Part shown: positions 58,760 through 64,000 of the stretch, piece by piece
Layout of the letters: each line of letters begins with the position of its first letter
Numbering within the stretch: position 1 is the stretch's first letter
Source of the DNA: an uncultured Eubacteriales bacterium
Lineage (GTDB): Bacteria > Bacillota > Clostridia > Peptostreptococcales > Anaerovoracaceae
Reading direction: 5' to 3'
DNA: 64,000 bases
Assembly: GCA_902778585.1 (NCBI GenBank)
Contig: CACYYD010000007.1
Span: 1-64,000, forward strand
Position numbers and translations under genes: made by a program
Notes under the pieces: generated by a model
What the model saw: only the letters and a program-made list of their open reading frames with translations
What the model was told of the DNA's origin: nothing
The model's database searches: none

Positions 58760-59182
58760 ATGGTGAAATTACTGATTGGACACAAAGGAAGCGGCAAGAC
58801 CAAAAGAATGATCGAACTTGCAAACGAGTCTGTCCAGACAGCCAGAGGAAGTATCGTATTTATTAACAAGAATTCAAGACTTATCTATGATCTCGACTAT
58901 AAGATCAGAGTCGTCTGCATGGAGGATTTCCCTCATATCACCAATGAGGACGAGTACATCGGATTCATCTTCGGAATCATGAGCTCGGACAACGATATCG
59001 AGTGCATCTTCCTGGACGGTATCATGAGACACAGAGACTTCGCGCTCGAAGTACTCCCGACATTTATAGAGAAGATCAAGGTCATCTCGAAGGAGTCCGG
59101 TATCGACTTCGTTATCAGCGTAAGCGCCGAGCTCGAAGAGATGATAGGTGTAAACTTCGACGACATCGAAGTTCTCAACTAA
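58760..59182 (+). CDS. Small P-loop protein of unknown function
   Basis: 140 residues with a clear Walker A (GHKGSGKT, residues 7-14) and a Walker-B-like ECIFLDG near residue 82. Proteins like this are sometimes labelled PilT-like, without support. Nothing indicates pilus function here. AGAGGAGG ribosome site. It is followed 2 bases later by a DNA methyltransferase gene, so it may be a helper of that enzyme. Confidence 0.78.
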   Translation: MVKLLIGHKGSGKTKRMIELANESVQTARGSIVFINKNSRLIYDLDYKIRVVCMEDFPHITNEDEYIGFIFGIMSSDNDIECIFLDGIMRHRDFALEVLPTFIEKIKVISKESGIDFVISVSAELEEMIGVNFDDIEVLN

Positions 59183-59184
59183 GA

Positions 59185-60492
59185 ATGACTGTAATAGAAC
59201 AAATACTTGAAGGAATAGAAAGAGGAAGAGCCATGTACGGAAGTGTGCATGGCTCTCTTGTACCTGCGGGAGAATCTGACGTCGCCGGTGCCGGCAATGA
59301 GCTATGCCTCGGTGATAACCTCGAATACATGAAAGGCCTGATCGAAAGAGGGTATGAGGGGAAGTTCCGCCTCATCTATATCGATCCGCCTTTCTTTACG
59401 AGGTCCAGTTTCAATGCCTCGGTAAGCGTAAGAGGATCTGACGGAGCCTCCCACAAGGTCCATCATCTTGCATATGACGACAAATTCGACAGAAGCCTCG
59501 ATTATTACATCGAGAACATGACTGTGCGCCTTCTGATGATGAAGGACCTCCTTGCAGACGACGGCCTCATGTGGATTCATCTCGACTGGCACTCGTCGCA
59601 CTACATAAAGCTCGTGCTCGATGAGATAATGGGCGAGAAGAACTTCGTCAACGAGATAATCTGGCAGTACAAATCGGGCGGCTCGGGCAAGAGGCACTTC
59701 GCGAGGAAGCACGATACCATCCTCGTATACTCGAAGTCCGGGAAGTACTATATCGACGTCCCGAAAGAGAAGTCCTACAACCGCGACAGAAAGCCTTACA
59801 GGTTCAGAGGTGTCGCTGAATACAAGGACGAGGGCGGCTGGTATACGCTGGTCAACATGAAGGACGTATGGAACATCGACATGGTAGGGCGCACCTCATC
59901 GGAGCGCACGGGATATGCCACGCAGAAGCCGCTGGAGCTCCTCAGACGGATCGTAGAGGCATCGACCGAAGAAGGAGACATTTGCGGTGATTTCTTCTGC
60001 GGAAGCGGAAGTCTGCCTGCCGCGGCTTATGCTCTCGGCCGCAGATGGATGTGCTGTGACAGCGAAGAGATGGCCGTTTCTATGACAAGGCGCAGACTGA
60101 GGACCGCCGGAGCAGAGTTCGGCCTTGTGAGACAGGATGCCAGAGATCCTGCGTCCGGCCGCGCGGCTATTGAGATCGTCGGCACAGACAGGCTCGAGGA
60201 CGGAAAGCGCCTGTACAGATGCAGGCTTGCCGATATAAGGCCCGATATAGACACGGGATCCATACAGCTGAAGGACAGGGGCTATGTAGAGGAGGCACTG
60301 AGAAGCGACAGGCTGCAGTTTGCCGACCACATTATGATAGACAACAGATTCGACGGCATATTCAGCTGCAGACATATATTTGACGCAAGTGCCGGTGAAT
60401 TCAGCTTTGTGGCAGAAGACGGCTTTGCTGCCGTGGTCGCTGACATCTTCGGCAGGGAATACGTGGCTGAATTCTTTGAAGAAAAAGAATAA
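59185..60492 (+). CDS. Orphan DNA methyltransferase (beta-class, adenine or cytosine amino type)
   Basis: 435 residues. Motif IV DPPF (about residues 70-73) precedes motif I FFCGSGS (about 269-275), the order of the beta class of amino-methyltransferases such as type III Mod and many type II enzymes. A target-recognition region lies between (about 160-250; GGSGKRHFARKHDTILVYSK, TQKPLELLRR). From about residue 310 there is a C-terminal part (about 125 residues) that I cannot relate to any known domain. No restriction endonuclease gene is adjacent, so it is likely a solitary methylase with a regulatory or protective role. The ATG at 59185 starts 2 bases after the P-loop gene. Confidence 0.85.
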   Translation: MTVIEQILEGIERGRAMYGSVHGSLVPAGESDVAGAGNELCLGDNLEYMKGLIERGYEGKFRLIYIDPPFFTRSSFNASVSVRGSDGASHKVHHLAYDDKFDRSLDYYIENMTVRLLMMKDLLADDGLMWIHLDWHSSHYIKLVLDEIMGEKNFVNEIIWQYKSGGSGKRHFARKHDTILVYSKSGKYYIDVPKEKSYNRDRKPYRFRGVAEYKDEGGWYTLVNMKDVWNIDMVGRTSSERTGYATQKPLELLRRIVEASTEEGDICGDFFCGSGSLPAAAYALGRRWMCCDSEEMAVSMTRRRLRTAGAEFGLVRQDARDPASGRAAIEIVGTDRLEDGKRLYRCRLADIRPDIDTGSIQLKDRGYVEEALRSDRLQFADHIMIDNRFDGIFSCRHIFDASAGEFSFVAEDGFAAVVADIFGREYVAEFFEEKE

Positions 60493-60546
60493 AAAAACAA
60501 ACTATACAGACTGAAAAGGTCCATAAAAGAAATCTAAAAGCAGAAA

Positions 60547-61632
60547 ATGAGCGATTCGGAAAGAGAAAAAAAGAGCAATAAGTCTGCCGCTGCGGGCACA
60601 AAAAAGACTGTAAAGGCAGGAAAGGGGAATGCATCCGGAAAGGCGAAGGCTGACAAATCACCGCTCAGCAGTATCGATAAGAAACTCGAGAAGGAAGCAG
60701 CCATCAATAAGTCCGCGAACGCACGCTACGCTGCAGACCCTAAGTATCACGGGCACAGCAAGCTCGAGATGAGGGCACGCGAGATAGGCTTCGCACTTCT
60801 TGCGGTCGTGATCGGCTCACTCGGAACTGCATCGATAATGCTGCCGAACGGTCTTACATTCGGAGGCATCACCGGTATAGCGAGGATCATCCAGCAGTAT
60901 ACAAACTGGAATTACTCGCTCACTTACTATGGGCTTTCACTCATAATCACGGCTATAGTCTGGGTATTTCTCGGCTGGAAGGAGGTCAGAAAAATACTTC
61001 TTATGTCGATGTCATATCCGGCAGTGATGTTTTTGCTTGAAGTCAATAACGTGGTTATAGTCAAGAGCGATGATCTCTTCCTCGTATCCGTATTCTGCGG
61101 GGTATTCCTCGGAATATCGAACGGTCTGACCTTCAAGGCGGGCTTCTCCTCGGGCGGAACGGATTCTCTGGCCAAGGTCATAAAGTACCGCTGGCTCCCG
61201 CATCTGGGGATGAACGACATCTCATTCGCGATAAACGCCATAATCGTCTTATGCAGTGCTGCCGTATTCGGCGTTACCATAGCGCTCTATGCCGTAATTA
61301 TCATCTACGTATCGATGAGAGTAGGTGAAGGTGTCATGTACGGTCTCAGCAATAAGATAGTAGAGCTCGACATAATCCCGGGAGATCCGGATGCTCTTAC
61401 CGATTTCATTATGCATGAGCTCGGACGCGGAGTTTCAAGTGTTGAGGTCACCGGAGAGTACACGGGAGATCACAGAAAGCAGCTCAAGATCCTCTGCTCG
61501 CCGCGTGAGAGCTTTATCATAAAGAGGCATCTGGCCAAGAATGATCCTAAGTCATTCGTATCCGTGTACAGTGTAAGATCAGTATGGGGAGCAGGCAGAG
61601 GCTTCTCAGATATCCGAGATATTGACAGCTGA
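60547..61632 (+). CDS. YitT-like membrane protein (DUF161/DUF2179)
   Basis: 361 residues. The first 75 residues are lysine/serine-rich and probably disordered, followed by about five helices (from about 80 to 250; SLGTASIMLPNGLTFGGITG near residue 93) and a cytoplasmic DUF2179 domain (about 275-355). Family function unknown; the long basic N-terminus is unusual. Its end overlaps the convergent RNase H-like gene by 27 bases. Confidence 0.85.
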   Translation: MSDSEREKKSNKSAAAGTKKTVKAGKGNASGKAKADKSPLSSIDKKLEKEAAINKSANARYAADPKYHGHSKLEMRAREIGFALLAVVIGSLGTASIMLPNGLTFGGITGIARIIQQYTNWNYSLTYYGLSLIITAIVWVFLGWKEVRKILLMSMSYPAVMFLLEVNNVVIVKSDDLFLVSVFCGVFLGISNGLTFKAGFSSGGTDSLAKVIKYRWLPHLGMNDISFAINAIIVLCSAAVFGVTIALYAVIIIYVSMRVGEGVMYGLSNKIVELDIIPGDPDALTDFIMHELGRGVSSVEVTGEYTGDHRKQLKILCSPRESFIIKRHLAKNDPKSFVSVYSVRSVWGAGRGFSDIRDIDS

Positions 61633-62643
61633 TCTGCTCAGGTATTCTTCCGCAGCCAGCTTTGATATAAGGTTGGCCGTGCGGCTGTCCAGTATGAGAT
61701 AGCCGTTCACAAAGGCCGGGTCATTCAGGAGGACTTCAGGTATACTGCCTGCAAAGATCGGGGCGGTGTCAACATACAGCACGTCGGCGTGGCTGCCGAG
61801 CGGGACTTCTATCTCGTATGAAGAAGAACTTGCATTGAAAGTGGCCGTGACAGGGCAGTCACCGTCAGGGAAATACGCGCAGGATACAGGATCCTTGATC
61901 TGTTCTCCGGTGATCTTGAGATACGGGCTTGCAGTCTTTCCGCTGCGGGCTCTTTTTATTGCGTGCCTTACGCTCAGCCTGCCTTCAGCGGCAGGGAGGC
62001 CGTAAGCCGAAAGCGCCTTATGGAGGTCCGGAACATCTGCCAGCGACAGGTACATGAGCCTGTGAAGATGCAGAACGTCCTCTCTGTTGTGCGTGAGGAT
62101 GACCTTCTCGATGGTGCTGTTCCCGGATAAGGCGTACTGATCGAAGAGGGCGACGCTCTCCTTGCCTGTGATGGTATCTCCGCGGTCGGAGAGGATGCCG
62201 TAGTAGTTTTCTATGGACATCTGGCTCATCGATTCGAGTTTTGATCTCAGATCGGTATGCTTTCTAAGAAATCTGAAGAGATCGAAGTGATACATCTTAA
62301 GATGCCGGCCCAGCATGTTTGCGTCGAGCCTTGCGTTGATGAACGGTACGTCATATGCATAGCCATTGAAGGTGATGAGATAGTCGGCGCCGTTTTCCTC
62401 AAGGTAATCCATCGCGGCATCAAGGACCTTTGCCTCTTCATAATGGTTCTCGGCCAGAAACTGTGTGATGCGGCATCCTGAATCCGTGCGCATCAGAAGT
62501 CCTATGAGCACGGCTTTGCATCTCGTTCTGTCAAGGCCGGTCGCCTCTATGTCGAGAACGCATGGCTTCATGTCCCCGAAGTATTCGCCCCAGACTTCGC
62601 TGTATTCTCCGATGATCCTGTAATCCCTTGTAAAAACCTTCAT
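61606..62643 (-). CDS. RNase H-fold (YprB-like) protein
   Basis: 345 residues. DEDD-type exonuclease motifs are suggested: LDIEATGL near residue 31, FNGYAYDVPFINARLD near residue 94, and HNREDVLHLHRL near residue 186 (H-x4-D form). Resembles YprB proteins with an RNase H-like domain; substrate unknown. It is convergent with the YitT gene and divergent from ychF; the two promoters share a 174-base gap. Confidence 0.78.
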   Translation of the reverse strand: MKVFTRDYRIIGEYSEVWGEYFGDMKPCVLDIEATGLDRTRCKAVLIGLLMRTDSGCRITQFLAENHYEEAKVLDAAMDYLEENGADYLITFNGYAYDVPFINARLDANMLGRHLKMYHFDLFRFLRKHTDLRSKLESMSQMSIENYYGILSDRGDTITGKESVALFDQYALSGNSTIEKVILTHNREDVLHLHRLMYLSLADVPDLHKALSAYGLPAAEGRLSVRHAIKRARSGKTASPYLKITGEQIKDPVSCAYFPDGDCPVTATFNASSSSYEIEVPLGSHADVLYVDTAPIFAGSIPEVLLNDPAFVNGYLILDSRTANLISKLAAEEYLSRSAVNISDI

Positions 62644-62757
62644 CTGCTGCCGTCAGTCCTTCTTCCGATCTCCGTTAGTCATATATTACACAGCAGATTC
62701 TACCATATCGGGCGCTGCCATATCAGACCCGAATTGAAGACAAATAGAAAACCGGCA

Positions 62758-62786
62758 TTGAGAATCGCGCCTCATCGTGATACAGT
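62758..62786 (+). promoter_or_regulatory. ychF promoter
   Basis: TTGAGA (62758-62763), 17-base spacer, TACAGT (62781-62786), followed by AAAGGAG 17-23 bases downstream as the ribosome site. Confidence 0.6.
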
Positions 62787-62817
62787 GGTTGTCGTAAAAC
62801 AAAGGAGAACACAGCAT

Positions 62818-63912
62818 ATGAAACTTGGAATCGTAGGTCTTCCTAATGTAGGGAAGAGCACACTTTTTAACGCCATAACGAAGGCAGGCGCAGAAGCCGC
62901 CAATTATCCTTTCTGCACGATCGAGCCGAACGTCGGAGTCGTTACCGTGCCTGATGAGAGGGTGACTACGCTTTCGAAGGTGTACAATTCGAAGAAAACC
63001 ATTTATACGACCATAGAATTCTGCGACATCGCCGGACTCGTAAAAGGAGCGTCGAAGGGTGAGGGCCTCGGCAATAAGTTCCTCGGACACATAAGAGAGG
63101 TAGAGGCGATCGTCCACGTCGTAAGATGCTTCGACGATGAGAACGTTGTCCACGTAGACGGCAGGATAGATCCTGTAAGCGATATAGAGGTCATCAATAC
63201 CGAGCTCATTATCGCCGACATGGAGGTCCTTGAGCGCAGGATAGCAAAGACAGAAAAACAGGCGAAGGCCGACAAGTCTGCCAGGGCAGACCTCGAGATA
63301 CTCGAGCGCATCAACTCTGTGCTTGCGGAAGGAAAGAATGCAAGAGAGATAGACGGACTCAGCGAAGAAGAGGCAGCTTTTGTCAAATCGCTCGACCTTC
63401 TGACATACAAGCCGGTCATTTATGCTGCCAATGTTTCCGAAGAGGATGCAGGCGGGGAAGACAATGACTATGTGAAGGCTGTAAGGGAATATGCCGCGGC
63501 TGAGGGCTCGGAGGTAGTCGTCATAAGCGCCAAGGTGGAGTCAGAACTTGCGGAGCTCGACGATGAGGAGCGTGAGATGTTCCTCGAGGAACTCGGCATC
63601 GAAGAGTCCGGCCTGGACAAACTCATAAAGTCGTCATACGCACTGCTGGATCTCATAAGCTTCCTTACGACGGGAGAGGACGAGACAAGAGCATGGACGA
63701 TAAAGCGCGGTACGCTTGCTCCTCAGGCGGCAGGAAAGATCCATACCGACTTCGAGAAGGGTTTCATCAGAGCCGAGACTATATCCTATGATAAGCTGAT
63801 GGAAGTGGAAGGAAAGCTGTCCGCCGCAAAGGAAAAAGGATGGCTCAGATCGGAAGGCAAGGAGTATGTCGTAAAGGACGGAGACGTCATGCATTTCCTG
63901 TTTAATGTGTAA
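62818..63912 (+). CDS. ychF: Ribosome-associated GTPase/ATPase YchF
   Basis: Obg-like P-loop protein of 364 residues that prefers [12 protein letters not shown] near residue 8, switch [17 protein letters not shown] near residue 71, NxxE-type motif ([11 protein letters not shown] near residue 198), and the C-terminal TGS-like domain ([18 protein letters not shown] near residue 283, [10 protein letters not shown] near 317). The ATG at 62818 follows AAAGGAG. Confidence 0.96.
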   Translation: MKLGIVGLPNVGKSTLFNAITKAGAEAANYPFCTIEPNVGVVTVPDERVTTLSKVYNSKKTIYTTIEFCDIAGLVKGASKGEGLGNKFLGHIREVEAIVHVVRCFDDENVVHVDGRIDPVSDIEVINTELIIADMEVLERRIAKTEKQAKADKSARADLEILERINSVLAEGKNAREIDGLSEEEAAFVKSLDLLTYKPVIYAANVSEEDAGGEDNDYVKAVREYAAAEGSEVVVISAKVESELAELDDEEREMFLEELGIEESGLDKLIKSSYALLDLISFLTTGEDETRAWTIKRGTLAPQAAGKIHTDFEKGFIRAETISYDKLMEVEGKLSAAKEKGWLRSEGKEYVVKDGDVMHFLFNV

Positions 63913-64000
63913 AAACACAAAATAACAGCATTTAAGTGTGAAAAAATCATAATTGTACTTAAAGTATGAATCTTGTTTTTTTGACGTACAAGATGATTGA
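63913..64000. other. Downstream intergenic end of window
   Basis: 88 AT-rich bases after ychF. I see no terminator with both a stable stem and a U tract, and no gene. Confidence 0.4.

Noticed and set aside
1..64000. Prophage, insertion sequence or rRNA operon
   Set aside because: No integrase, transposase, capsid or rRNA sequence was seen; the only RNA gene with clear support is tRNA-Sec.

Overview
The window looks like chromosomal DNA of an anaerobic, low-redox Firmicute (class Clostridia; an Eubacteriales / Anaerovoracaceae-like lineage is my best guess from gene content, not from a marker-gene search). Reasons: strong AGGAGG ribosome sites, many flavodoxin and nitroreductase-type redox proteins, a selenocysteine system (selC-selA-selB), a clostridial-type FolD, a C_GCAxxG_C_C protein, WYL and RpiR regulators, and no respiratory-chain genes. 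Gene density is high, nearly all genes are on the + strand, and there is no rRNA, prophage or insertion sequence.

Region 1 (1-8059): a complete type I-E CRISPR interference set (cas3, cas8e, cse2, cas7e, cas5e, cas6e) followed within 90 bp by a 13-repeat array. The adaptation genes cas1 and cas2 are absent where they would normally sit. The array has old-looking features at its distal end. Region 2 (8060-15580): small housekeeping and redox genes (ThpR, MazG-like, MATE exporter, carbonic anhydrase, flavodoxin, an HTH/VWA pair, two nitroreductases, a Nudix hydrolase).

Region 3 (15618-21155): a divergent glycerophosphodiesterase, then a four-gene unit: class V aminotransferase, dicarboxylate/amino-acid symporter, RpiR-type regulator and TauE/SafE-type exporter. 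Three copies of one palindrome, AACA-N4-TGTT, flank the unit's promoter and precede the regulator. I infer an uptake, desulfination (or similar lyase) and sulfite-export route for an acidic sulfur amino acid. Region 4 (21200-36759): a run of small accessory genes: EcsC-like, Nudix, a duplicated lipoprotein pair, rhomboid, ACT, a PhlG-like hydrolase, a HicAB toxin-antitoxin locus with a clear operator and an odd toxin start codon, acetyltransferase, FMN reductases, a WYL regulator, an SDR, and a decayed transporter.

Region 5 (36760-43864): a 28-residue putative lipopeptide, DinB polymerase, a metallophosphoesterase/LarE pair, a decayed aldo/keto reductase, uridine kinase, a stand-alone LarC C-terminal domain, purine nucleoside phosphorylase, an HD protein and serine acetyltransferase. 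A second palindrome, TGTAAAG-N4-CTTTACA, recurs six times in the window, mostly just upstream of genes. Region 6 (43990-64000): tRNA-Sec, selA, selB, an Mrp-type ATPase, potABC without potD, then a folate/one-carbon and translation block (folD, small alarmone synthetase, valS, folC, glyA), an orphan DNA methyltransferase, a YitT-like membrane protein, an RNase H-fold protein and ychF.

All assignments come from reading motifs and translations by eye. No database search, folding or alignment program was run.
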